This document shows positions 21,801 through 33,732 of a stretch of DNA of 64,000 bases, one piece after another (positions within the stretch are counted from its first letter, which is position 1; every line of letters starts with the position of its first letter). Under the pieces are notes generated by a model that was not told the DNA's origin, did no database searches, and saw nothing but the letters and a program-made list of their open reading frames with translations. The stretch is from contig ML680053.1 in the NCBI GenBank assembly GCA_007922225.1, forward strand, positions 22,194,379 to 22,258,378. The letters run 5' to 3'. The translations under genes were made by a program, and so were the position numbers. The DNA comes from Emydura subglobosa. Its lineage: Eukaryota > Chordata > Testudines > Chelidae.

Positions 21801-24800
21801 TGGTTTGATTTATAAATGCTTTTCTGATTTTGGTCCTGCGAGGAGCTAGACAGATATAGATATTATGAAAAAAAATCACAATTTTATTGAGCAGGAAAAA
21901 TGTCACATTTTTTTTACATTTTCAAATCACCTCTAGTCTTGTATGACATACTGACTGGAAGGGAAGAATCAGGGAGACATGTTCCTAATTTCATGATCAA
22001 TGAAAGGTTTTAGTGTTGTCAATTTCTCAATAGGAATTAATGCATGTGTTTCTAAAGAGTAAATTGGTCTGAGTTTAGAGCCTGGAATGACTGCCGTTAA
22101 ATTGAAATTAATAATTCACATCTGATTCTAGACGTCCTTTTTGCTTGATGTTTTCAAACAGAAACCTTTGAAATCACTTTTCAGATTCAAGAGACTTTGT
22201 TCTTAAATCCAGATGCTCAAAGACCAGGGGTGCTGTATAAAACTGAAAGCAGATTGAATGTCTTTTAGACTGCCCTTAGCGTTCAAGTATTGTTAACTTC
22301 TTTCTCCCATTTCTGTGCACGCAGTAGTGCGCAGTTTGAAGGGGAATGGGATGCAGGAAGTCCACAAAAGGGGACAACTGTCCTGCCTGACATGGAATGG
22401 AATTCTGCAATCCCTTCCTGAAAGTGATGTTGGAGTTGAGAGAAGTGAGGAGCTGTGTTGATTGAGCAATGAATATGCAGTTGCACCTGCCTCAGAAGGA
22501 TAAGGATTACTGTAGTTCTACAGATCTGCTGCCACTCCATGGCATACAAAGAAGGATTTGCTCACACCTGCCCCCTGCCAATTTCATTAACTTGGAGTGT
22601 GTGCTGGGTCTAAGATATGGCCTATTTAATTTTAAATGCTTTTGTAGTGCCTTGAAATTCATAAAACTTTCAGTTAAATAAATAAGCAAATGTGAGTGCT
22701 GAGACATCATTCCATATAGCCCAATAAAATATTTCTTTCCATTATTTTTATTGTGGAGCTTCCAAGTCAAATTCTCCAAACCTTCTTGGATGAGATTTTA
22801 TTTTCCAGTAAGCCTCAATCCTATTTTACCAGCAATGTAATTACTGTGGTTGTGCTTAAAGTTTCTACTGATTTGGGAGAGATTATAGGTCCTAGCATAA
22901 TTCCCCATTTTAAACACAGGGAATCGCTCAAAGAAATTCATTCTTTTAAAACTGAAGACATCTTTCAAATACATGCACCATCACAGTTAGGGTTCAATGT
23001 TAATGTATTTTAGAGAATGAAGTCATCCGCCTGTTAACAGCTTCAGTAACATGATCTTAAATTCTGATTTCAGAATTAATGATATTTTACAAGGCAGGAA
23101 CACAATTTGATCATCAGGTAGATGTTTTTCATTGGAAAAGTCTTGGGTGAAACTTGCCAAATTAGCAAGCTTGACATGGAATCCCAGCAGTAGAATAAAA
23201 GTGGAACAAGATGACATTTTTACAGAATGACTTTTTCTGCTCATAGCAATGTTTCAAGTTGAATGACTAGCACTTGCTCAGCAGAACGCCATAAGTCTTA
23301 TTGACCTTGGCAATGTTACCAGAGTCAGATATGAATACGTATCCATATGCACGAATAGTTCTTAAATTTTCTTTTATATAAGGCACAAACATGTTTCTCT
23401 TCCCCATTATCAAGCATGAGTATCTTCCCTTCCTATCATATTTTTCTTGAAATGAAAATAGCAGGTTCTATTAGTGTTTCAGCTCCTAGTGGCCCTTTTC
23501 CAGTGACTCAGCCTGATAATGGCAAATCTCATTTTTAGCAGGCTCCTTTAGAACTACAGTGCTTCAGTATAACTGAGTACTAACAAGTAATTCTGCTCCT
23601 CTTCTGTAGTTACTTTAGTGTAGGGAATTGGAAGGTTGACTCTTTGTATGAGAAAATGTAGCAGTCTGTGGCCTTCCATGTCTAGCCCATGGCACCAATA
23701 GCTTTTGGGGTATCAGCCTGGAACGACTGTCTGTAATTCTAATGCATTGCTATGTACTACCACACCAACAGAATTTACAGGAGACACCCAGCATGCCAAA
23801 GCTTGTGATTTCAGTGCACCATCAGGGGGAGGGGGAAAGCAGATATACTCAGGACCGAAAAGGGGTATGTGGCTGGTTGTGGGAGAAGGAGAGTAGTCCT
23901 AGCCTCATTATTTTCCCACTAAGCATCTGCTATCATCTGCTAAACCTTTCACTGTGCATAATAGTTGCTGCTTCCCCAAGCTATTCCCTCGTCTTCCCCA
24001 AATGCATTCTGCATGCTTTTGTTCCATACAGAATCAGGCCTCTGAGCCCTGTCACTTGGCTATTAATAGAGCTGTCTGGAGTACGACAATTCCATTTTGC
24101 AAAAAATTTTGAGATTTCAAAATTTAGTTTTGTTTAGTCAAAACCCCCAAATTTCTTAATTCTCCAGGGGAAAATTCCTCAAGCTTTGCTGTAGAGAGAT
24201 TTTTATTGTGATTTTAAAAATATATATTATAATATAATACAAAATAAAAATTTGAAATACAAAATTTAAATGCCTCGTTCTGAAAATATTGAAACAGGAT
24301 TTTTGAAATTTTCAGAAGTCCATCTTCCCACCTCCTCCCAGTTCTTTTCCAAATAATAATTTCTTCATAGTCAACATGGTTTTGTGAAGACTTTTGCGTT
24401 TGATAGAAGTGCTTCTTCTGATGAAAAATGGTTCCATCAAAGTTTTTCTGAGCAGCTCTAGTTATTGCATCTCCAGTCCCTCTTCCATATAGTTCACTAT
24501 TGGCTCTCATGTCTACTATGAACCTCAGAGACATCCTGTGGCCAGAACAGATTGCCATATGGAAGCAGGCATCCTAAATCCTTTTGGCAATCTGGCCCCT
24601 AGCACCTGATTTTCATAAATGCTGACCACACCACTTCCATTGATTTCAGTCGGAGATGGAGAGGCCAGCTGCTTCTGAAAAGAAGTCAGGCCTGTAGTGC
24701 CTGAATGAGGCTGCAAGATTCTTGAGGCCAGGGAAAGTGTTTTAATAGACTGAATCTAAAAGAAAAAGCCCTATTCCAATCTCTAGACATTTTTCTGTGA

Positions 24801-25125
24801 ATTAAAGCTACAGTTACATGTAAAACAAAACTAGGAGCTTCTTCACACCCTAAACAAGAAAGAGAAAAATCAAAACTGAAAACAGACCCAAAGACAATTC
24901 CACCTCACCCACCAACAGCAGCCTTTATTGAGTGAAGCAATGGCCTTTGTATCGTGCCCTGAGTCAGGCTATGTCAGATGAAGGTGGGAGGAATAAACGC
25001 AAAAATTAAGGATCTCTCACTGAAATCACCCTGCTAAAAGCTTCTCTTTTATGCTGAAGGGGCTCTAGCTGGCAGCTGATTGCAGCTGCGAAAGTATTGC
25101 ATAAAAAGAGCAACGGTCAGTCAAG
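21801..25125. other. Non-coding stretch, no gene recognised
   Basis: AT-rich, with many short open frames that lack domains. Around 24590-24720 there is a piece of the recurrent palindromic repeat (CTTCCATTGATTTCAGTCGG). Nothing else could be supported. Confidence 0.45.
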
Positions 25126-25129
25126 AAGG

Positions 25130-25260
25130 TAAGTCACAAACAATTTAAGGCTTTATAGGTCAACACCAATACCTTCTATCTAGGCAGCCAGTGCAAATTA
25201 CAGAGCACTGGTGCCATGTATGCATGGCAAGATACTTCAGATATTAAGCAGGCTGCTTCC
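25130..25260 (+). repeat. Unclassified interspersed repeat fragment
   Basis: Contains GGCTTTATAGGTCAACACCA, GGCAGCCAGTGCAAATTACA and GAGCACTGGTGCCATGTATG, an ordered set of blocks I recognise from old amniote repeats but cannot assign to a family. It is non-coding. Confidence 0.3.
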
Positions 25261-25429
25261 TTCTTGTAGGAGAGTAAAGGTTTAAAGCTGGACAAATGGT
25301 CAGGCCTAAGTTACAGGGAACGGGGTCATGGCACGGGCAAACCTTGTTTCTGCTAATTGGTGTGAATTCTAATTAGAGTCTAAAGAACGAGAGTCCTGTA
25401 GCACTTTAAAGACTAACAAATTTAATTTC

Positions 25430-25475
25430 TGCAGGCATAAACTTTTGTGGGCTGTAACCCACTTCGTCAGATGTA
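25430..25475 (-). ncRNA. Hammerhead-like motif, PLE copy 2 (mutated core)
   Basis: On the minus strand CTGACGA (plus 25464-25470) is followed by a GTGGG and CCCAC stem. The GAAA of copy 1 is AAAA here (plus 25443-25446), as expected from decay of a CpG. The invariant G of the core is lost, so self-cleavage is unlikely. Confidence 0.55.
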
Positions 25476-25635
25476 AGGAATAGAAATCAGATTGGGCGGT
25501 ATATATATATATACACATCTAAGGTTAAGGAACAACAATGGGGAAGTTAGGTATAAGCGAAGTCCATTCAATTAGAGTAGTTGAAGCCTATTCACAACCA
25601 TTGATTAGGAGGTGAGAATGTGTGAACAGTGACAA

Positions 25636-26166
25636 TTACTTCTTGTAATGAGATAACCATTCCAAGTTCCTATTCAGACCCAGGTTGATTGTGTCAAGTT
25701 TCCAGATGAGTTCCTTTGAAGTTTCTCTTTGAAGTCTGTTTTTGAAGCTTTTTTGTAGAAGTATAGCAACTTTCAAATCAGCTACAGAGTGTCCTGGGAG
25801 GTTGAAGTTCTCTCCAACTGGTTTATGGATGTTACCATTTTTTATGTCTGATTTGTGTCCATTTATTCTTTTGCGTAGTGACAGTCCGGTTTGGCCAATG
25901 TACATGGCAGAGGGGCATTGCTGGCACATGATGGCATATATAACATTAGTAGATGTGCAGGTGAATGAGCTTCTTATGGTGTGGCTGATGTGGTTAGGAC
26001 CTATGATGGTGTCACTAGAGTCGATGTGTGTGCAGAGCTGGCAATGGGGTTTGTTGCAGGGGTATGTTCCTGGGTTAGTAATCTTCTTGTACGGTGTACG
26101 GTTGCTGGTGAGTATTTGCTTCAGGTTGGGGGGCTGTCTGTAAGCAAGGGTATGTCTGCCTCCCAC
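25636..26166 (-). pseudogene. PLE GIY-YIG endonuclease segment, copy 2 (open frame)
   Basis: 176 uninterrupted codons. In order: RQPPNLKQILTSNR linking to the RT side, a CNKPHCQLC cysteine linker, the GIY-YIG core (VIYAIMCQQC ... MYIGQTG), LRKRINGHKSDI with the His that copy 1 lost, HFNLPGHS-like as ENFNLPGHS, RLQRETSKELIWKL, and the end LEWLSHYKK. Here the RT-linker and endonuclease share one frame, showing the ancestral fusion. The RT is largely missing, so no functional polyprotein can be made. Confidence 0.88.
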
Positions 26167-26445
26167 AGCTTGAGCGAGTAAGGGATCATCTTCTAGGATA
26201 GGTTGCAGATCCTTAATGATGTGTTGGAGAGATTTTAGTTGGGGGCTGTAGGTGATGGCCAGTGGTGTTCTGTTTTTTTCTTTGTTGGCTCTGTTCTGTA
26301 ATAGGTGACTTCTGGGTACTCATCTGGCTCTGTCAATTTGTTTCTTCACCTCTTCAGGTGGGTATTGTAGTTTTAAGAATGTTTTATGGAGATCCTGTAG
26401 GTGTATGTCTCTGTCTGAGGAATTAGAGCAAATCCGGTTGTAGAT
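26167..26445 (-). pseudogene. PLE RT C-terminal remnant, copy 2
   Basis: Frames give YNRICSNSSDRDIHLQD and TFLKLQYPPEEVKKQIDRAR, equivalent to the C-terminal RT region of copy 1, followed by a diverged stretch up to the endonuclease. The palm motifs are absent because the copy starts after them. Confidence 0.8.
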
Positions 26446-27960
26446 ACTGTTATCTCTCTTCTTTCCTCCATTCCTGGCCATCTGCACTGGGGATGAGACT
26501 AATAAAATCACCATCACCACTCCTGCATAAAGCCTTGGTGGCAAGAAAGCATCATATTTCTTTCCCGCCTGGCATGCCTTTACTTCAAAGAATGTTAGTG
26601 TAAAATTAATAGGTTTTAAGGTGATGTGCCTGACCTCTGTATGATAATCCTGTAGACAACAAACAGAGGCGGGTATAATTGTATTCATTATGTAGTTGTT
26701 AATATTCATTTTATAGGTGTCAATGTAACCAAATAAGGGTCTATGGGGAGTTGCTGGAAATGTATACATTTACATACTGTTATGGATAAAAGAATTGTAA
26801 AGTAACCCCCTCGTTGCTCACTCGCGGCGTGGAGGTGGAACGAGCAGGCAATAAAGGGTTCTATCTCCCCAATCCACCCCAGGGACAACCTGTTTGATTA
26901 TTTCTAACAATTATCATTTACAGGTTGATTGAAGATGACAAAATAGAGGTTCAGACGCATGATCACCATAGCAAGGTCATCGATGAATAGAAACAGCTGC
27001 AGGCAGCAGCCAAATAGTACATAAAAAATAAATAACCCAGTTCTTGGTCACTGCTTCTTAATAATCCAGCAGAGGTCCAAAGGCCAGGTTGTGGAATGAA
27101 AGTGTTCCACTACCTCCAATATTTCCATGAGCACCACCAGCCTAAACTGAACCAGAAAAGATGTAGCGTTTGAATCCTCCACAGCTCACCCTGCATCCAT
27201 AGAAGTAGAGAGCCTGCACTATATCAGCTTTTTTTTATTCTGAAAGTAGTGTGAAACTCCCTCACTATGGTGGGGGTGAGTGGGAGCAATTCGAATCAGC
27301 CACCATGTAAAGGTAGCTTAGATTAATTCATCACTTGAAACAAAACTTTTCAGATGCAATAGTGTCATCCCACAAAATCACAGCATGGTAAAAAAATAAT
27401 ATAATTGATGAGATTAAGCATGAGATTTTCTACCGCTGCTATCTTCTCTTGTTTGCCCATCACATGTAAATTAAGGTGACCTGTGGGGATACAGCAAAGA
27501 AGAGGGCCTGTGGGGTCACCTCATCAGTGTCTGTGGATCAGGTTATAAAATCCTACTAAACACTCAGTACAGTGGTCTGTCAGAAGAACCATATTTTCCC
27601 TCAGGGTCTTCCGAAAGTAGTTTGATTCCATTAAACTTTGAGAGCAGATCTTGCCCTAACAGGATAGGTACACCTCAACCTCAGACCATTGATGATAATG
27701 TTTCCCATGATAGGCAAGTGTTCTAATTGCCTGAGCGCCAATCTGAGCACACGTGCTAGATCAAGACTGTGCCTTGTGGTATAAGTTGATCCAGTAACCA
27801 TCTGGTGTAGACCCATAGTTATCATGGTGGCCATAAAATTGTGAGCTCATTCAGAAGAGTCATCCTCCATGTGCAGTGCTATCAACTTTGCACCTCAAAT
27901 GCCACCATAATGAGGAACTTCATCAGACCAAAAAAGCACTTTTGCAGTGCAGCAGGGTAA
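26446..27960 (-). other. Weak ERV-like block, identity unresolved
   Basis: On the minus strand, 26446-26769 is open and includes a hydrophobic segment (LYAGVVMVILLVSSPVQMA) that resembles a signal peptide or membrane helix, preceded by a pyrimidine-rich CTACAG that could be a splice acceptor. The stretch around 27040 also gives hydrophobic residues (FIFYVLFGCCLQLFLFI) in one frame. Between them, 26778-26909 starts TGTTA and ends TAACA and holds AATAAA, like a very short LTR. These hints do not add up to a clear element, and no protease or polymerase motif was confirmed. Confidence 0.2.
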
Positions 27961-29400
27961 TTGATATTCCAGCATTAGTCTCCACTTAGTTTTCACCCAG
28001 GATTTTCATTACAAATGGGCACACTTTATTTATTCCAGTTTTGGGGTGGGAGATGGGCTAATTTTCAGGATGGATGCAGACAATATAATGCACAGCACTA
28101 AGTCCATTGTTGGTACCCAATAAAAAAATAACATTTTTAGTGTGGGAAAAACTATTTTCTCTGGTGGAAGTGGTGAAATGTCAGCCAGGTAAAATTTTAA
28201 TTAATAAGTGCAATTGGTACCACAATAATATGTTATATTTCAATAGTCTATTGAATCCAAAAGGCCTCAAAGCACCTTTTTAGACAATACATTGTACAAA
28301 AAGCACTACTGAAATCTAACTACCCCTATAATGGATTAGATAGCAAGCCTATCTCTGACAAATACTACACCACAGAACCATAAGGGGTAGGGAGAAAGGC
28401 AAAAATTTTGGCCAAGAACACTAGGGTGAATTTGTGCTCTTAAATAAAGTGAGAGACCCACATACAGTGAGCTTCATAGCACAAATTTTATCTAGTCCAG
28501 AGAGATGAAAGACTAAGTCAAACCTGTGCTCCTATGGAATCAAAATATTTAAAACCTGATAGTGCAGCCATTAAGCTGCACTCTCAAACACAAATTTAAA
28601 CATGGCTATGTTGGTGGAGCAAAACTAATACTTCCACAAACTTTAACCACTATCTTTGTATGGTTTTGAACTCCATTTTGTTCTTGGTTATTCAAAATCT
28701 GCTAAGTCTGATTACTTGATTGTCTGATTTGTGCCAGCAAATTCTGTAGGATGAACCTTGGGTCATATTTTGGTCTCAGTTGCATCTCTGGAACTTCAAC
28801 TTGATTATTTTAAACCTGATTTGAAATTTTGCATTTCAATTAGTTTTTCCTGTTTATTTATTTTATGTCCTGGTCTCAAGTCCTAGCAGTTTTTTATCCA
28901 CTGATTATCTTTATCACCTAGAACACATTACAATGCAGTACACAGAAGCCTGCATAAAAACTATCTACTTTGTGAGAATGGTTTTTTATATGTTAATAAA
29001 CTGACTGAAGTAAATCAGTGCTTTGTATTTAAAAATGTAAATTAAGAAATATTTCTCAAACTGAAATTTGTTTTGATATTATATAAATTAGGTGCACTCT
29101 CATGATTTGTACTTGAACTGCTTTGCCAAATTTATTCTTGATTAAAGAAATGTGTATAGTTTGCTTCATAGAGGAGCTTCATTACAGTGAAGTTTAATTT
29201 AACAAATAGAACACTCAGGGTGCCAAAGGTTGTTTGTAATTAGAGGTGGATCCAAGCCACCAGTGTCAGAACTTCCCAAAAGTTTGGGGGGCTTTTGTAT
29301 TGGGAATTTCAGCTTAATCCATTATAGCAACGTGGAGCCATCCATCAAGGTTGGAAGCGACTATGGCTCCAGCAGCGTCCTGATCCTGCAAGTGTAACCC
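27961..29400. other. Non-coding stretch, no gene recognised
   Basis: AT-rich. Around 28255-28330 (CCTCAAAGCACC ... TTGTACAAA) there may be a piece of an ancient interspersed repeat. There are no coding motifs. Confidence 0.4.
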
Positions 29401-29559
29401 ATGTGCTTTATACTGCAGCATTGGACTTTTTCTTCAGGAGAGAGGGAGAGAAGCAGTGCAGAGGAGACATGGATCTTCGCTGGATGCTCTGTGTCTTTGC
29501 ATATGTGCCGGGAGCAGTGCAGGATGACTCAGCTAGAATGACCCAGACTTCTGAGTTGC

Positions 29560-30480
29560 CACCCCTTTGAAGGGGGTTGATGACAACCAAGGGGGATCCA
29601 GGCCCTAATAAAGCAGACCCTGGAGAACCAGCAGCAACAGTGGAAGGCACAGAGATACCCGTAGGAATATTTGAGACAGCTGGCTGAAGAGCAGCACCGT
29701 TTGCTCAAGATCCTCCAGGATGTGCGCAGGGGCCAGAGGGCCTGAGCCAAGAAGCGAGGCCCCAGGGTCAAGAGGCCAGAAGCCCAGGCAGGGCAATATT
29801 ATGCCTGCGGACTAAGGGGACACTTTAAGATAGAGTGCTCCTATTGGGATGAGAGGAAATGTAGCCCCAAGGGAAAGAGGGAGGAAAACTCCAAGGTCCC
29901 TGACCTGTGAAGAGAACAAGAAGGGGGGATGCTTGTTTTGCCTGTAGGGAACCAGGGCATGTGAAGAGGCAGTGCCCTCATAGGCAGCACAGGAAGCCAG
30001 GGAAAGGTGGGATCCTGATTGGGGATGAGAAAAGGGATGCGATTCAGGAAAAGGGCAAGGGATCCAGAAAGGACCAGAGGGAGGTGCTAGATACCCAGAG
30101 GGGGTGTACCAAGGTTGTGGAGAAGCCAAAAGGGGCCAAGCAGCTGAGAGAAGAGAAATGGGAGAGAAGGAAGAGACACTTAGACATCCAGCTGAAGGAT
30201 ATAGGGACTTATATAGGCACCCATCCAGGGGAGCTGGGAACTCAGACCCTGGGAGAAGGGGTGCTGGGTGCACTGGCAGAGCAATGTCCATGGCTATGGA
30301 GAAATTGAAAGCTACTGAGTTGGCCTTGTGAAGAATGCAAGATGAGGCCGAGGCACACAGAGAGAAATATAGGACACCCGGGAGGAAAAGGAGAAATTAC
30401 TACTTCTGGTGGGTGACTTGAGGCAGGAGAGAGATTCTCTGTGGACACAGCTGCGAAAGAAACAGGGGAGGTAATACCCC
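29560..30480 (+). pseudogene. gag-like pseudogene with zinc knuckles and coiled coils
   Basis: The sequence decodes in pieces because of stops and frameshifts. A Gln/Glu-rich helical stretch (LENQQQQWKAQRYP, then LRQLAEEQHRLLKILQDV) comes first. Next is YYACGLRGHFKIEC near 29790, a CCHC knuckle whose first cysteine is Tyr. A second, intact knuckle CFACREPGHVKRQC lies near 29930. After a basic linker come coiled-coil pieces (EKLKATELAL and LVGDLRQERDSLWTQL). This looks like a retroelement gag (nucleic-acid-binding coat protein). No protease, RT or integrase follows before the purine tract at 30500. Confidence 0.6.
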
Positions 30481-30502
30481 TCCTCAGGGCAGTTGGTTTT
30501 CA

Positions 30503-30517
30503 GGGGGAGGATGAGTG
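30503..30517 (+). promoter_or_regulatory. Possible polypurine tract
   Basis: GGGGGAGGATGAG lies immediately upstream of an LTR-like start (TGTGGTGTCTGCC, 30519). Polypurine tracts prime plus-strand synthesis directly 5' of the 3' LTR. Confidence 0.4.
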
Positions 30518-30518
30518 A

Positions 30519-30890
30519 TGTGGTGTCTGCCCCACACTGGCACGTAAGGGGTTAAAAGCAGCCCTAGGGAGGCTGTGTGGGAGGCAGCCAATAGGAGAGA
30601 GGCTGGGTAGAAAAGCCAATCAAAGGCACCAGTCCGCTGGTGTGTGGTGCGAATCCATCACAGGCAGTTACCTGACATGCTCAGTAGCTGTTCTGAGCTT
30701 ATAAATGACTTTTCATTGTGGGCAACTCGCCTGGCAGGTTATACCCTAATCACCCTGAGGGAGCTGAGCCAGCCAGAGAACAAGTGGGGGAAAGGTTATA
30801 AAGACAGGAGTTCAAGACAGACCGGTAGACTCGGCCTGATCAACACAGGACCAAGAGATGTGGCCACTGTGAGGTCAGGTTTCTAATCCC
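30519..30890 (+). repeat. Possible 3' LTR of the gag-like element
   Basis: Starts TGTGGTGTCTGCCCC right after the purine tract. It includes CCAAT-type motifs (AGCCAATAGGAG, AGCCAATCAAAGG) and TATA-like runs (CTTATAAATG, GGTTATAAAG). The right end and a target duplication were not found, so the length is a guess. Confidence 0.4.
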
Positions 30891-32631
30891 TGTATCACTT
30901 TGGTACAGGCTACAGACTTTCATTTCAGTAACAACTGAGAGGAGCAATCAGCTATTAACCCAAGGAGTAGAATGCTGCTAGCTGGAGAGACAACCCCCCG
31001 ACTGTTTGCTAACAGCATTCTGAAGCATTTGAAAGGACTGAGATGCTACAATTTCTCAAGCCCTAAAGAGTCCAGGGGACACACACTACATATTGTGGTC
31101 ACTCTGTGAAGACTGAGAAAGCATCTCAGACAAGACCTGAAAGGAATGTGTTTTGATGTGTGTTAAAGTATAGGAAATATTATGCTGAAACTTCATATCT
31201 GAATGATTGTAACAGAAAAAAAAAAGGGGGAAATCATGTATGAGGAACACCAATAGACTTACTGTCTAACAGTTCTTCTTTAAAAGTTATACATTGTATT
31301 CCAAACACTATTTACAATATTTTTTACTATTCATAATGTGGTTTGTATGCATTAAATATTTGTTTTACTAAAGAAGTGTATAGTAATCCCACTTTGGAAA
31401 CTGTCTGGGAATTATTAACATGCCTTTATTACAGTTTTACATAGAAACAGCCCTGAGGTTTAATTCTGTGTAATTCTTTCTGAAAAGTCCTGAAAAGACA
31501 GAGCTCTGGCCTGTGCTTCAACAAAGAGTTAAGCTGAGGTGCAGGAAGAAGGGGAGAGTGTAGGTATACCGGGCATTCCCACATCTGTTCCTGTTACACA
31601 AGCACTTACACACATGACTAACTTCATGCCTGTGAGTAGTTCCAATGACTTCATTGGGATTACTCTCATGAGTAAATTTAAGCATATGCAAATATATTTA
31701 AGGGACTGGAGGCCTAAGCCAGGAAATACAAAAAGTTCCACTATGAATATTAATGCAACCCCATCCTGTACACCAGGTACTGAATGCATTTTAGAACACA
31801 GCCAGCAATATATTAAACTACACAACTGACAAGAAAAGCAAGAACAGAGAATATAACTCTGCTTACAGGTTGTTTGTTTTTTTTTCAAACTGTCCCTGAT
31901 CTTAAAGCCAGGTTTTCAAGAGGGACTTTTGAGGATTTTGCTGTGTATGTTTCATAGAGACATTTATAGTGTTCCTCATGCAAATAGTCACAGCAGTGGC
32001 AGCTTGTGTCTCTGCCAAGCCCCTAAGATCAGGCTGTGCTTGGAGGGTATGAAGTAATGTCCCAGAATGTGAGGACGTTCATGAAGATATGCAAAACTCT
32101 TAGCCAATGAACATGCTCAGAAATGATATTGGAATAAAATTATTTTCTCCCCAAACCAAGCTAAGTCTTCATTGATATCTACATCCACATCAAGATTCAA
32201 ATTTCAGAATGATTTCTGGTGCAGAACTCTTCTGTGATTAGGACTTGCTTACAATGAGAGATTCCCCCAACACTCAAATATTAGAAAATTTTGTTCAGAC
32301 TATTAAAAAAAAATCACCTTCAGGCAGGGACGATGCATAAGAAGTTTCAGCCAAAAAGGTGAATATTTCAGAAAGTTTTGATGATTTAAAAACAGTGGTT
32401 TATAATGGAAATATTTTTCCAAGCTCACTTAAAGTAGGGGGAACTAGATGCTCATTAGAAATAACTATAACTGGGATAAACTATTCTGAAATAGCTAACA
32501 TGCCAGCATTTAACTCTATTGGGCATGCATCATCAAACTTACACCGGTTGTATGCTGATTTAACTCCATTCCCTTCTATGGGGTTGCTCAAATGTAAAAT
32601 CCATGTGATGCCATTGTGAACTAAGCTCATG
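30891..32631. other. Non-coding stretch, no gene recognised
   Basis: AT-rich, with a poly-A run near 31217 and a possible piece of the palindromic repeat near 31645 (CCAATGACTTCATTGG). The open frames on both strands at 31529-31888 have no domains. Confidence 0.45.
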
Positions 32632-33445
32632 TGTAACCCTTCTGCCAGACACAGCTGGCAGAAGCAAAGGGTCTATACCTAGAGTCCCTGTCAATGATAC
32701 AACACCAAACTGGCTCAAGCCCCCACCCAGTCACCTGGGAAACCACACACTATCCCCTGGGCGCCCCAAAAGGCAATACTTCCCTCCTTGTAAGCACAGA
32801 GTCTGAGTGTAGAAAGTAAATCTTTAAATAAAAGGAAGTAACACAGCACTGGTTTGGGAAAACAGTGCAAACAGAATTCATGAACTCAATGAGCCAAACC
32901 CACCCCATCCCACAGTATATGTGGCGTGTCCTTCACCTCTCCCTTCTTGCTTCCCCTGCCCTACTGACCGTGGTAATTGCACTGTCCACCTCTCGGTTGT
33001 GGGACTCATCCAGTCCTTTCTGCTAGCTCCTGCCGAACATGGGCTTGAGATCCCCTCTGCTGCACCTATGGGCCCTGACTGCTACTGTGAGTCTCTCAGG
33101 GTTTCCCACTTTCCCTAATGACTTCAGTTCTACTGAGTTTCAACTTCCAGTAATCTCAGGTCTGTGAGTTTCAGCTTTTAGTGATTTCAGCTCTCAGTCC
33201 ATGGGAAGCCCCCTGCCATCACAGGAGCTCTGTCCCTGCTTCAGGATTCCCCTCAGATAGATAAATCCAGATGCCAAAAAAGCAGAGAATCCCTGCTCTT
33301 TAATAAAACAACTCCCAGGGGAATCATTAGTTCTAGCTCTTAACAGTGGGAGAAAATAGACAATCCATACCAGAGCTTAACCCATTAGCAGGGCTCATAC
33401 CCTTTCAACAAGCTAACCCCCACCCCTTTCCTGCTTGCTCTTACA
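32632..33445. mobile_element. Possible LTR or unclassified repeat bounded by TGTAA and TTACA
   Basis: A GC-richer block starts TGTAACCC and could end at TTACA (33441-33445), giving five-base terminal inverted repeats. It begins with a perfect hairpin. AATAAA-like motifs occur near 32830 and 33302. The flanks do not show a matching target duplication, so the boundaries are unproven. Confidence 0.3.
32639..32664. repeat. Perfect 10-bp stem hairpin
   Basis: CTTCTGCCAG and CTGGCAGAAG are exact reverse complements around a 6-base loop (ACACAG). Outer bases ACC and GGT extend the stem after a small bulge. Confidence 0.85.
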
Positions 33446-33633
33446 GTGCGCGAGCATCCGTATGCCATCTTTGTTGAGTTCTGTTTAGGTGAGAGCGAAT
33501 CTTCATCAGCACAGGCTAAACACAGTTCTGCTGCAATTTGTTCATACAATTGGAGGACAACATTTCATTACCCCTGCAGTTAACACAAAAGTGATTTGTA
33601 ACTCAATACCAGACAGACTGACCATTTCCCATC

Positions 33634-33732
33634 ATGCTCAGCACCTAGGTGTGCTTATGCAGATAGAGTGCAATCATGCTGAGCATCTAATTGTACTCAT
33701 GCAAATAAAGAACCCATGCAAATAAAGTGCCC
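33634..33732 (+). repeat. Short tandem-like repeat with octamer motifs
   Basis: ATCATGCTCAGCACCTAGGT and ATCATGCTGAGCATCTAATT begin two units about 40 bp apart. A partial third unit starts at 33716. The octamer ATGCAAAT occurs at 33699-33706 and 33716-33723. It is non-coding. Confidence 0.5.

Larger units (their letters stand above)
25378..26445 (-). mobile_element. Penelope-like element, copy 2 (5'-truncated)
   Basis: A second minus-strand PLE of the same family. It has the same tail (TAAAGACTAACAAATTTAAT), an intact endonuclease frame and only the C-terminal end of the RT. Homology to copy 1 stops at 26445 (after CAAATCCGGTTGTA), and unrelated sequence follows. 5' truncation is normal for PLE insertion. 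No target duplication could be resolved. Confidence 0.9.

Noticed and set aside
25742..26181. Plus-strand open frames over PLE copy 2
   Set aside because: They are antisense shadows of the GIY-YIG endonuclease.
29907..30308. Open frame with a CCHC zinc knuckle as a host zinc-finger gene
   Set aside because: It is flanked by frame-broken gag-like sequence and leads to an LTR-like start. There are no splice signals or other host domains.
33634..33732. CRISPR-like array
   Set aside because: Only two to three diverged units without regular spacers, in a vertebrate genome.
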